A stretch of DNA of 54,143 nt. It comes from Amycolatopsis kentuckyensis (GTDB lineage: Bacteria; Actinomycetota; Actinomycetes; Mycobacteriales; Pseudonocardiaceae). The stretch covers positions 1-54,143 of the forward strand of contig NZ_MUMI01000062.1 in NCBI RefSeq assembly GCF_002155975.1. Reading direction: 5' to 3'. Every line of letters starts with the position of its first letter. The first letter of the stretch is position 1. The position numbers and the translations under genes are program-made. This document shows, one piece after another, positions 31,527 through 40,800 of this stretch. Below the pieces are notes generated by a model. That model ran no database searches and was not told where the DNA came from. It saw nothing but the letters and a program-made list of their open reading frames with translations.

Positions 31527-34105
31527 CAGAACACCCCTCCGTTGCCGAAGTAGTTGTGGGCCTCGCCGGATTCGCGGTCTTCGCAGTAGTAGCGGACGAA
31601 TTCCGCGAACCGTGCCGCCGGGACGTCCGCCAGGCACGGCGGCAGCGGCGGCGGGTACCCGATGTCCTCGCCGACGTGCCGCCGCAGGCACGCGAACAGC
31701 TCGTCGGCGAACTCGAAGTACAGCCGGTAGGACGGCGTCTTGTAGGCGTGGATCGGCGTGAAGTCGACGACGCGCATCTCGTGCCGGATTTCGCTGATCC
31801 GGCGGGCCAGCCGCGCGGCGAGATCGGGCCCGAAGAACGCGATGACGGCGTCGTCCTCCAGCAGCGCGGGGGTCAGCAGCACCGGCAGGATGGTGTTCTT
31901 CGGCGTGAAGTCCTTGATGGAGAACTCCCACGCCTGCCCGGCCTCGGCTTCGGTGAGGTCGGCGGGCTCCGCAGGCGCCGACGGCCGGATGTCGCGCATG
32001 ACGATGATGCCGTCGGAGCCGTAGGCGCGGCCGGCGATCACCTCGTCGATGGCGTGGTCGACGCGCCGCGGGTTGATCTCGACGCGCGAGCGCGGCGCGT
32101 AGGTGATCGGGTCGCCGCCGTTGGCGACCTTGATCCCGAAGTCCCAGTCGTCGGAGAGGTGGTTGACGAACTTGCCGTCCTGCAGCTGGTAGAAGATCTC
32201 GATGCCGCCGGCGCGCTCGTAGGCGTCGCGCTCGACGGCGAAACCCTTGCCGTCGGGGAAGCCGCCGAAGAGCGCGAAGGTGACGGCGCGGCAGCGCAGC
32301 GTCCGCTGGATCGCGTCCCACAGCCGTGGCCGCCCGGTGAAGTGGTCGGCGTTGTAGTAGTAGTCGCAGACGCCGATGGCGGCCTTGCTCGACTCCATCG
32401 CGGCGAACAGTTCGCTCAGCCAATGGGCGTCGACCCGGCAGTCCGCGTCGGCGGAGACGAGGTAGAACCGCTCCCCCGGGTCGCTGTCGGGCCGGTTGCG
32501 GCTGCGGGCCGCGGCGAAGTCCATCCCGGCCCGCCGCGCGCACGAAACGCCCTGTTCGGGCTCGTGGATGACGTGCAGGGCCAGGTCCGGGTGCGCGGCC
32601 GCGAAGGCGCGGGCGATGGCCACGGTGTCGTCGGTGGAGTTGTTGTCGACGAGCACGACCTCGTACCGGCTCTTGTCCAGGGGCGCGTCGCCGTCGCGCT
32701 GGTCGTGCAGTGTCCGCAGCACCTCCGGGAGGTTCGCGGCTTCGTTGTACACCGGCAGCACGACGCTCAGCCGGGTCGCCGCGCCCATCGGCGGTGGGTA
32801 CAGCCGGTCGACCAGGTCGTCGACGACCCGTGCGCCGAAGCGCGCCTGCCCGAGTTCGGAGTTCACCCGCACCACTTCCGCCCGTTTCCCTTCGTCGGTG
32901 ATCAGCTCGGCGACTTCGCGGGCGAACGCCGCGTCCGGCAGGTCGCGGGCCCGGATGTCCAGCACCGGAGCCCGGAAGCTGCCGTAGACGACGTCGTACA
33001 GCTCGTACCCGCTCGTGATGTACGGCGTCCCGGAGGCGATCGCCTCACTGACCGGGTTGCCGTAACTTTCGTAGTCGTAGGAGGTCAGGAACGACACGAC
33101 GGTCGCGTGCGCGAGCAGGTCGCGCACGGAGTACCGGCCGGGGACGGCGGTGTCGTACGGGGTCAGCCAGCCGCCGAACACGACGCGCTCGCGCACGCCG
33201 AGGCGGGTGGCCAGGCCGACGAGCCGGGTGTGCTCGGCCGGGGCCTCGCGGGTGTCGCCGGCGACGAACAGCCACGCGTCCGGCAGCAGGGCCAGCAGGT
33301 GCAGGTCCCGGTCGATGCGCTTCTGCGGGATGATCCGCGTGATCCGGGCCAGCAGCGGGACCCCCTCGGGAATGCCGTGGTCACGCCGGAAAGCCGCGTT
33401 GCGCTCGTCGATCCGGGCGGGCGCGATGGCGAAGGAGTTGGGCAGGACGTCGATGGCGGCCAGGTCCGGCACCCACTCCAGGGTCCGCGCCAGCGCCTGT
33501 TCGTGCAGGGCGAAGTAGTGGATGTGCGGGGAATTCCGCGGCGCGGGGACGCCGGGGTAGGGGAACGTGCCGTACTTGGCGATCCCGGGTTCGCTCTGCC
33601 ACATCAGGTCGTGGTCGCGCCAGAACACGAACCGGCCGAGCCGGTGCCGCGCGCCGTAGCGGTCGATCGCGGAGTACAACGCCTCGGTGTAGGTCAGGTT
33701 TTCCGGCAGGGTCCCGTTCTCCACCATCACCACGGTCACGCCGAGACGTTCCCAGGTGGCCACCATCCGGTCCGCCAGCTCGCTCGCGATGCGGTCGACT
33801 TCGGGCCGCAGCGTGTCGTCACCGGCCTGGACGATCCGGGTGAGCACCGCTTCGACGAACTCGCGGTCGTAGCCGCGGATCTCCCCGACACCCTCGACGC
33901 GGTCGAGCGTGACCCACTCCGGCAGCAGCTGGGCCTCGTCGCGGTAGGGCCGGAAGAACGCGCCCTTGTCGGCCTTGATGTCGTACCCGAGATCGAGGTG
34001 GACGCGGTGGCCGCGAGCGGCGAAGCGGTGCGCCGTCTTGAGGAACTCCACCACGACCCCGGACAGCGGAGTGGCGTCGAAGGACACGCCCCAGAGCACT
34101 GACAT
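31526..34105 (-). CDS. Bifunctional glycosyltransferase, GT4 (GT-B) fused to GT2 (GT-A)
   Basis: The product has 859 residues. The first half (1-450) is a GT-B enzyme of the GT4 type: ARITRIIPQKRIDRDLHLLA then ESYGNPVSE, the EX7E motif. The second half (about 455-760) is a GT2 domain: LSVVLPVYNEAANLPEVLRT, VDNNSTDDTVAIARAFAA and SADADCRVDAHW with the DxD-type metal motif. A C-terminal part of about 100 residues (PIHAYKTPSYRLYFEFADEL) is unassigned. There is no signal peptide or membrane segment. ATG 34105 is the family-like start (SVLWGVSFDATPLSG). The pair with a radical SAM enzyme suggests a two-sugar glycan or glycosylated small molecule made in the cytoplasm, but acceptor and donor cannot be read. 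Confidence 0.88.
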   Translation of the reverse strand: MSVLWGVSFDATPLSGVVVEFLKTAHRFAARGHRVHLDLGYDIKADKGAFFRPYRDEAQLLPEWVTLDRVEGVGEIRGYDREFVEAVLTRIVQAGDDTLRPEVDRIASELADRMVATWERLGVTVVMVENGTLPENLTYTEALYSAIDRYGARHRLGRFVFWRDHDLMWQSEPGIAKYGTFPYPGVPAPRNSPHIHYFALHEQALARTLEWVPDLAAIDVLPNSFAIAPARIDERNAAFRRDHGIPEGVPLLARITRIIPQKRIDRDLHLLALLPDAWLFVAGDTREAPAEHTRLVGLATRLGVRERVVFGGWLTPYDTAVPGRYSVRDLLAHATVVSFLTSYDYESYGNPVSEAIASGTPYITSGYELYDVVYGSFRAPVLDIRARDLPDAAFAREVAELITDEGKRAEVVRVNSELGQARFGARVVDDLVDRLYPPPMGAATRLSVVLPVYNEAANLPEVLRTLHDQRDGDAPLDKSRYEVVLVDNNSTDDTVAIARAFAAAHPDLALHVIHEPEQGVSCARRAGMDFAAARSRNRPDSDPGERFYLVSADADCRVDAHWLSELFAAMESSKAAIGVCDYYYNADHFTGRPRLWDAIQRTLRCRAVTFALFGGFPDGKGFAVERDAYERAGGIEIFYQLQDGKFVNHLSDDWDFGIKVANGGDPITYAPRSRVEINPRRVDHAIDEVIAGRAYGSDGIIVMRDIRPSAPAEPADLTEAEAGQAWEFSIKDFTPKNTILPVLLTPALLEDDAVIAFFGPDLAARLARRISEIRHEMRVVDFTPIHAYKTPSYRLYFEFADELFACLRRHVGEDIGYPPPLPPCLADVPAARFAEFVRYYCEDRESGEAHNYFGNGGVF

Positions 34106-34225
34106 CGATGTCAAACCCCCGAATCGGCTTGGCCGTCGGTTCCAGCGTAAGCGCCGGGGTGTCGAACGGCCGTGTGAACGCTTTCGTGGTTGACCGCGGG
34201 TGCCCGAAACATCCACAGTGACCGC

Positions 34226-35320
34226 ATGAACCGGGCCCTCGGGGTGCTGACCTGCGGCGCCCTCCTCTCGATCGTGCTCGGGGTCCTCGGCTCCGGGGAA
34301 CCCCGGCTCGCCCTGGTCCTCGGCGCGGTCTTCGCGCTGCTCGCCACGGCCGCCTTCGGCTGGGTGCGCGACCGCGGGCAGCTCGCGTGGAGCGCCGCCT
34401 ACGTCGCCGTCCAGCTGCCCTTGGCCTTCGTGCTCTTCACGATCGACGCCGGGGTCGGGACGACGCTGTTCCTCGTCGTGCTGGTCAGCCAGTGCGTGCT
34501 GCTGCGCCTGCCGCGGCCGGCGATCGCGCTCGTCATCGCCGTGGTCCCGCTCGTGCACCTCGGGATGTCGCTGGGCGAAGGCCTGCGGGAGGGGATCGGC
34601 ACGCTCATCTCGGTGCTGTTCGCCGCGATCATCACCGAACTGCTGCTGCGGGAACAGCGGTCGCGCAGCGAACTCGCCGAAGCGCACGCGAAACTCCGCG
34701 ACCACGCCGCCCAGGCGGAGCGGCTCGCGACCGCGCAGGAACGCAACCGCGTCGCGCGCGACATCCACGACGGGCTCGGGCATTCGCTCACCGTGGTCCA
34801 GATGCAGGTGAAGGCCGCGCGGGCGGTGCTGCCGACCGATCCCGGCAAGGCCGACGAGGTCCTCGCCAAGGCGCAGGAGCAGGCGGAAACCGCGCTGGCC
34901 GAGGTGCGCCGCTCGGTGCGGACGCTGCGGGAGCCGCGGCCGGTCCCGCCGCTGCCGGAGGCGCTGAAAGCCCTCGCGGAAGAGACGTCGGCGACCGGTG
35001 TCCCGGCCCGGCTCACGGTGACCGGCACCGAACGTCCCCTGCCGGACGAGCAGCGCGAAGCGCTCTTCCGGGCCGCGCAGGAAGGCCTGACCAACGTCCG
35101 CAAGCACGCCGGTGCCGCCACGGCGGACGTGGTGCTCGGCTACACCGCCACCGCGGTCCGGGTCGAGGTCCGCGACGACGGCCGGGGCGGCGACGGCGGC
35201 GCGGGGTCCGGCTTCGGTCTGGTCGGGCTGCGGGAACGGGCCGCCCACCTCGGCGGCGAGCTCGCCTTCACCTCGACCCCCGGCGGCGGCAGCGCCCTGA
35301 CCATGGAGATCCCCGGATGA
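34226..35320 (+). CDS. NarL-family sensor histidine kinase
   Basis: The product has 364 residues. Four to five membrane helices occupy residues 1-135 (ALGVLTCGALLSIVLGVLG and on), with almost no extracellular part, as in DesK-type sensors. A coiled linker leads to the HisKA_3 box ERNRVARDIHDGLGHSLTVV with the phospho-acceptor His, and the ATPase has ALFRAAQEGLTNVRKHAG (N box), VRDDGRGGDGGAGSGFGLVG and LRERAAHLGG. ATG 34226 follows CCACAGTGACCGC with no ribosome site, so it may be leaderless. The gene overlaps the response-regulator gene (ATGA). The 120-base gap to the divergent glycosyltransferase gene shows TTGACC but no clear -10. Confidence 0.93.
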   Translation: MNRALGVLTCGALLSIVLGVLGSGEPRLALVLGAVFALLATAAFGWVRDRGQLAWSAAYVAVQLPLAFVLFTIDAGVGTTLFLVVLVSQCVLLRLPRPAIALVIAVVPLVHLGMSLGEGLREGIGTLISVLFAAIITELLLREQRSRSELAEAHAKLRDHAAQAERLATAQERNRVARDIHDGLGHSLTVVQMQVKAARAVLPTDPGKADEVLAKAQEQAETALAEVRRSVRTLREPRPVPPLPEALKALAEETSATGVPARLTVTGTERPLPDEQREALFRAAQEGLTNVRKHAGAATADVVLGYTATAVRVEVRDDGRGGDGGAGSGFGLVGLRERAAHLGGELAFTSTPGGGSALTMEIPG

Positions 35321-35970
35321 CGCCGGTCCGCGTCCTGCTCGTCGACGACCAGGCCCTGTTCCGCGAAGCCCTCGCCACTTTGCTCGCCACGCACGACGGC
35401 ATCGCCGTCGTCGGCGAAGCGGGCAACGGCGACGAAGCCCTGCGCGAAGCCGCTTCGCTGGCCCCGGACGTCGTCCTGATGGACCTGCGGATGCCGGTCC
35501 TCGACGGCGTGGCCGCGACCCGGCGGCTGCGGGCCGAGCAGGCCGGCGTCCGGGTCATCGCGCTGACCACGTTCGACGACGACGAAGACGTCTTCGCCGC
35601 CCTGCGCGCGGGCGCGGTCGGTTATCTGCTGAAGGACGTCTCGTCCGCGCGCCTGGTCGAGGCGGTGCTGGCCGCGGCGCGCGGGGAGTCCGTGCTGCAG
35701 CCGTCGGTGGCGGCGAAGGTCCTCGCGCGGTTCGCGCAGCTGCCGGACGCGCCGCAGCCACGGCCCCAGCCGCTGGTGGTGCCGCTGTCGGAACGCGAAC
35801 TCGACGTGCTGCGCCTGCTCGCCGGCGGCCGCAGCAACCGCGAGATCGCGACGGCGCTGTTCCTCGCCGAAGGCACGGTCAAGAACCACGTCACGAACGT
35901 CCTGGGCAAGCTCGGCGCGCGCGACCGCACCCAGGCCGCCCTGCGCGCGAGGGACCTCGGCCTGCTGTAG
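35317..35970 (+). CDS. NarL/LuxR-type response regulator
   Basis: The product has 217 residues. The receiver domain has RVLLVDDQALFREALATLLA (acidic pair), VVLMDLRMPVLDG (phospho-acceptor Asp), ALTTFDDDEDVFAAL and GYLLKDV (Lys). The C-terminal LuxR helix-turn-helix is LSERELDVLRLLAGGRSNRE then TVKNHVTNVLGKLGARDRTQ. It overlaps the sensor gene by four bases. Possible targets are the genes just downstream: a short inverted repeat sits 5 bases after the stop codon. Confidence 0.94.
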   Translation: MTPVRVLLVDDQALFREALATLLATHDGIAVVGEAGNGDEALREAASLAPDVVLMDLRMPVLDGVAATRRLRAEQAGVRVIALTTFDDDEDVFAALRAGAVGYLLKDVSSARLVEAVLAAARGESVLQPSVAAKVLARFAQLPDAPQPRPQPLVVPLSERELDVLRLLAGGRSNREIATALFLAEGTVKNHVTNVLGKLGARDRTQAALRARDLGLL

Positions 35971-35974
35971 ACCG

Positions 35975-35987
35975 TGACCCCCGGTCA
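35975..35987. promoter_or_regulatory. Inverted repeat TGACC-N3-GGTCA after the response-regulator gene
   Basis: TGACC, three C, GGTCA, followed by TGACTTCCGG. It lies between the two-component system and the membrane-protein gene and could be a binding site for the response regulator, or just a small hairpin. No promoter is evident in this 87-base gap. Confidence 0.25.
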
Positions 35988-36057
35988 TGACTTCCGGCAC
36001 CTGGCAGCACGGTCTCCAGCCGGGATTCTCCTTCCAGGAACAACCCTGGAGGCAACC

Positions 36058-36447
36058 ATGACCACCACCGAAACCACCCGGACCACCGGCCGCAAGCTCG
36101 CCCGGTTCGCCGGCCACTACGTCGAGATGGTCGTCGCCATGCTCGTCGGCATGGTGGCGCTCGGCCCGCTGTGGCCGTCCGCCTGGCTCGAGCGCCCGGA
36201 CGTCGACGCGCTCGTGATGGCCACGAACATGACCGTCGCGATGGTCCTGGCCATGGCGGTGCGCCGGCACTCGTGGCCGCGGATCGCCGAGATGGCCGCG
36301 GTGATGTACCTGCCGTTCGCGGCGCTGCTCGTGCCGTACTGGCTCGGTGCGCTCTCCGGCACGGCGCTGATGGTCGCCGGGCACGTCATCATGTTCCCGC
36401 TGATGCTGGCCGCCATGGTGTGGCGCCGCGCCGAGTACTGGCACTGA
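36058..36447 (+). CDS. Small integral membrane protein of unknown function
   Basis: The product has 129 residues from ATG 36058, chosen because GGAGG stands 5 bases upstream (an earlier reading from 35974 has no such site). A hydrophilic Thr-rich start (TTTETTRTTGRK) is followed by four membrane segments, for example YVEMVVAMLVGMVALGPLW and ALMVAGHVIMFPLMLAAMVW, with several Met and one conserved-looking His. I recognise it only as an actinobacterial membrane protein type that is annotated variably. It lies after the two-component system and two bases before the DJ-1-like gene, so it may be part of that regulated unit. Confidence 0.7.
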   Translation: MTTTETTRTTGRKLARFAGHYVEMVVAMLVGMVALGPLWPSAWLERPDVDALVMATNMTVAMVLAMAVRRHSWPRIAEMAAVMYLPFAALLVPYWLGALSGTALMVAGHVIMFPLMLAAMVWRRAEYWH

Positions 36448-36449
36448 TC

Positions 36450-37756
36450 ATGCTGAAGCGCCTCGCCTTCCTCCTCGCCGCGGTGGCCGCCGTCCTGGTG
36501 GTCCCCGCCGTGGGCGCGACCGTCTCCGCGCTCGGCGCGTTCGACGCCCTCTACGCCGTCGGTCCGCCGCGGCCCGTCCCCGCCGCGGCGCCGGTCCCCC
36601 ACGACCCGGCCAAGCCGACCGCGGTGGTCGTCGTCGGCGACCGCGGTGCCGTCGTCTCCGACGCGCTCGCCCCCTACGAGGTCCTGGCCGCCACCGGCCG
36701 GTTCAACCTCTACACGGTCGCGCCGCACCGCGAGCCGAAGCCGCTGACCGGCGGGCTGGACCTGGTGCCGGACCTCGATTTCCCGGCCTCGCCGCCCGGC
36801 TCGGTTCCCGGGCGCCGGACCTCGTCGTCGTGCCCGCGTTCCCGGACGTCGGCGAGCCCGGCACCGAACCGGTCACCACGTGGCTGCGGGAGCAGGCCGC
36901 GCACGGCTCGAAGCTGCTGAGCGTCTGCAACGGCGGTGCCGTGCTCGCCTCCGCCGGGTTGCTGGACGGGCGGCCGGCCACCGCGCACTGGCTGAAGGTC
37001 GAGGACTGGGCGGACGAGTACCCGGCGGTGCGGTGGGTGCGCGGGCAGCGGTTCGTCGACGACGGCACCGTCGTCACCACGGCCGGGATCCTCTCCGGCA
37101 TCGACGGCACGCTGCACTGGGTCGAGCGGCTGGCCGGGCGCGAGGTGGCGGCCGCCGCCGCGGCGTCGATCGGCTGGCGGCACTACGGCACCGCGGTGCC
37201 GGTGCACCCGCCGGACGGGATGCCGGACGCGGCGGCCGTCGTCAACGCCGGGTTCCGCTGGCGCCCCGACGACGTCGGCGTGCTGCTCGCGAACGGCGTC
37301 GGCGAGGTCGAACTCGCGTCGGTGTTCGACACCGAAGGCCAGTCGCTGTCCTCGCGCACCCTGGCCGTGAGCACCGACGGCGGCCCGATCCGGTCCCGGC
37401 ACGGCCTGACGTTCCTGCCCCGCGCCGCACTTGCTTCGGCGCGGCTCGACCGCCTGCTGGTGCCCGGCGCGACCCGCGGGATCACGGCACCCGGCGGGCC
37501 GGCCCCCGAGTACGTCCACGACCGGCCGGGCTTCCCGTACGACACCGCGGTGAGCGGGCTGTCCCGCCGCACCGACGTCGCGACCGCCCGGTGGACGGCG
37601 AAGGTGCTGGAGCTGCCGACCGACGGCGTCGTCTTCGAAGGCGACGCCTGGCCGTGGCTGCCCACAGCGCTGCCGATCGCGCTGGTGGCGCTGGGCGCCG
37701 GGGCCGTCGTCGTGGTCGTCCGGCTGCGGCGGAACCGGCGACCTGAAACGATTTAG
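36450..37756 (+). pseudogene. Membrane-anchored DJ-1/PfpI (class I glutamine amidotransferase-like) protein, one frameshift
   Basis: Two frames make one protein. The first, from ATG 36450, has a membrane anchor (AFLLAAVAAVLVVPAVGATV) and the first part of a DJ-1/PfpI domain (KPTAVVVVGDRGAVVSDALA, APYEVLAATGRFNLYTVAPH). At about 36800-36815 the reading moves to the frame that gives APDLVVVPAFPDVGEPGTEP and KLLSVCNGGAVLASAGLLDG with the nucleophile Cys. A long C-terminal part ends with a second membrane helix (ALPIALVALGAGAVVVVVRL). A change of one or two bases in the CCCGGGCGCC run explains it; a sequencing error is as likely as true loss. Both halves are otherwise intact. GATase1-like proteins of this type often sit beside regulators. 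Confidence 0.75.
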
Positions 37757-37758
37757 GG

Positions 37759-37778
37759 GACCACCGGACGCGGTGGTC
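37759..37778 (+). terminator. Hairpin after the DJ-1-like gene
   Basis: GACCACC, six-base loop, GGTGGTC, starting 2 bases after the stop codon. No T-run follows. It separates this unit from the rhamnosidase promoter. Confidence 0.5.
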
Positions 37779-37796
37779 TGGCGTACCAGTGGAGTA

Positions 37797-37825
37797 TTGC
37801 CCCTGCGTGAGCTTCTGATTACAGT
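37797..37825 (+). promoter_or_regulatory. Promoter of the GH78 gene
   Basis: TTGCCC (37797-37802), 17 bases, TACAGT (37820-37825): a good match to the main sigma-factor promoter. The start of transcription should be near 37832. Confidence 0.55.
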
Positions 37826-37840
37826 CACCAGGCACCCCCG

Positions 37841-37858
37841 GGTTGAAACGTTCTAACC
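37841..37858. promoter_or_regulatory. LacI-type operator in the GH78 leader
   Basis: GTTGAAACGTTCTAAC: an imperfect palindrome around a central ACGT (TTGAAAC / GTTCTAA, 5 of 7), close to the TGAAACGTTTCA site of LacI-family regulators of sugar utilisation. It lies just downstream of the predicted transcription start, a position suited to repression until the inducer sugar is present. No lacI-type gene is in this window. Confidence 0.5.
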
Positions 37859-37889
37859 CGGCGCCCGTCCCCGCCGCAAGGGAGCCTGC

Positions 37890-40800
37890 ATGCTGCCCTC
37901 GAAGCTCTGGCGCGCCGCCACCACCACGCTCGCCGCGATCCTGGCCCTGTCGGCCGCCTCGGTTCCCCCGGCCGGCGCCGCGCCGCCGATCGGACTGTCC
38001 GGCGCGCACTGGATCTGGTACCCGGAGGGCGACGCCCGGGTCGCCGCGCCGGCCGGGACCCGGTACTTCCGCACGACGTTCGCCGTCCCCGCCGGCGCGG
38101 TCACCGACGCCCGGCTCCTGCTCACCGGCGACGACACCGCCGACGTCTGGCTCAACGGCACCCCGCTCGCCTCCTCGGCCCGCACCGGGGATTCGTGGCG
38201 CACGGCGCTGCCGGTGGACCTGCGGCCCGCACTCGTCCCCGGCGGCAACACCCTCGCGGTCGCCGTCCGCAACTCGGCCGGTCCGGCCGGCCTGCTCGGG
38301 CGGCTGCGGGTCACGACCGCGGCGGGCAGCACCGACCTCACCACCGGGGCCGGCTGGAAGAGCGCGACGACGGTGCCGGAGGGCTGGGAACAGCCCGGCT
38401 TCGCGGACGGGACCTGGCCGGCGGCCGCGGACCTCGGCGGCTACGGCACCGGGCCGTGGGGCACCGGCGTCACCACGCCGAACCCCGCCGCGGCGGCCCC
38501 GCTTTCGGTCGCGAGCGCCACCGTCGCGAACCGCGTGAACCCGCTCGGCGTCGACCCGGCGCAGCCCCGGTTCGGCTGGAAGCTGACGTCGGCGGCGCCG
38601 CAGCAGCGGCAGTCGGCGTACCAGCTCGTCGTGTCCGCCGACGGAAAAGACCTCTGGGACAGCGGCCGCGTCGCCTCGGCGCGGCAGGCCGACATCGCCT
38701 ACGGCGGCCCGGCGCTCGCCTCGCTGACCGCCTACACCTGGCGCGTCCGCGTCTGGGACGGCCAGGGCCGCGCGTCCGGCTGGAGCCCGGTGCAGCGGTT
38801 CGAAACCGCGCTCCGGACCCCGGCGGCCGAGTGGACCGGCGCCTTCCTCGGCCGCGCCACGGCCGGACCGGACCTCGCCGGCGCGAACTGGATCTGGTAC
38901 CCCGAAGGCGATCCGGTCGGCGGGGTGCCGCCGTCGACCCGCTTCTTCCGCAAGACCCTGGACCTGGCCGCGGCCCCCGCGAAGGCCACGGTGGTGGTGA
39001 CCGGGGACGACACCGCGACCGTGTGGGTCAACGGCACCCGCGTCAGTGACTCGCCGCGGGTGGCCGACTCGTGGAAGACGGCCGCGGTCGTCGAGGTCGG
39101 CCGCCTGCTGACCGCCGGGGCGAACACCATCGCGATCAGCACGGAGAACACCACGCAGAGCCCGGCCGGCGCGATCGCGAAACTGACCGTCCAAGGTGGA
39201 CCGCAGGTGGTCACCGACGGGACGTGGAAGGCGAGCCGGAGCGGCCCGGACGGCTGGCAGCAACGCGCCTTCGACGACAGCTCCTGGCCCGCGGCGCGGG
39301 CGTTGACCGCCTACGGCACCGGGCCGTGGGGCGCGAACGTCGCCGTGAGCGCGCCCGCTCCCCTGCTGCGCAAGAGCTTCACCGTCACCAAGCCGGTCGC
39401 GAGCGCGCGGCTGCTGACGACCGCGCTCGGGCTGCAGGAGACGCACCTCAACGGCGCCAAGGTGGGCTCGGAGGTCCTCGCGCCCGGCTGGACCGACTAC
39501 GCGAAACGCCTGCAGTACCGGGTTTCCGACGTCACCGGGCAGGTCCGCCCCGGGGAGAACGTGCTGGGCGCACTGGTGGGCAACGGCTGGTACTCCGGCA
39601 GCGTCGGCATCGCCGGCAGCCAGAAGTACGGGACCGAACCGTGGTACTCCGCCCAGCTGCGGCTGACGTTCACCGACGGCACGAGCACCACGATCGCGAC
39701 CGACGGCACCTGGAAGACCGCCGACGGCCCGATCCGCGCCGACGACCTCTACCAGGGCGAAACCTACGACGCGCGGCTCGCGGCGGCCGGGTGGGACCGG
39801 CCCGGCTTCGACGACCGCGGCTGGGCGGCGCCCCGCGTGCGCGGCGACGCCAAGCCGAACCTGGTGTCCCAGGTGGACAACGGCGTCACGGTGCAGCAGG
39901 AGTTCAAGCCCGTCGCCTGGACCCAGCCGAAACCCGGGGTGTGGGTCGCCGACCTCGGCCAGAACTTCACCGGCTGGAACCGGCTCACGGTGACCGGCCC
40001 GGCCGGCACCACGGTCACCGTGCGGCACGCGGAGGTGCTCAACCCCGACGGGACCCTCTACACCACCAACCTCCGCGCGGCCCAGGCCACCGACCGGTTC
40101 ACCCTGGCGGGCACCGGCGGTCCCGAGACCTACGAGCCACGGTTCACCGTGCACGGCTACCGGTACGTCGAGCTGACCGGCCTGCCCTCGGCCCCGACCG
40201 CCGCCACGGTGACCGGCCGGGCGATGTGGACCTCCGGCGCGCAGCCCGGGACGTTCACGACGTCCGACGCGCTGGTGAACCAGCTGCAGCACAACATCCT
40301 GTGGGGCGAACGCGCCAACATGCTGTCGGTGCCCAGCGACTGCCCGCAGCGCGACGAGCGGCTGGGCTGGACCGGCGACATCGGGATCTTCGCTGGCACG
40401 TCGACGTTCAACCTCGACGTGGCGAACTTCCTCGGCAAGTTCAGTGACGACCTGGTCGACGCGCAGCACGACGACGGGTCCTTCACCGACGTGGCCCCGG
40501 GCGTGCTGGGCGGTTCGGGCACGGCGGGCTGGGGCGACGCGGGCGTCATCGTGCCGTACACGCTGTGGCAGCGCTACGGCGACACCGGCGTCATCGACGA
40601 GCACTTCGCCGCGATGGTCCGGTGGGTCGAGTACCTGCGCTCGACCTCCGGCGCGGACCTGATCCGCGACCACCAGACGTACGGGGACTGGCTCAACGTC
40701 AACGACGGCACGGCCCAGGACCTGATCTCGACGGCGTTCTTCGCGTGGTCGTCACGGCTGGTGTCGCGGATGGCGGCGGCCACCGGGCACGGTGCCGAGG

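Noticed and set aside
34171..34200. GAACGCTTTCGTGG followed by TTGACCGCGG upstream of the histidine kinase as another DeoR site, because of likeness to operator 2 and its promoter
   Set aside because: Only the TTGACCGCGG part is shared; the second half-site GCGCATT is missing, and the neighbouring genes have no link to the sugar locus.
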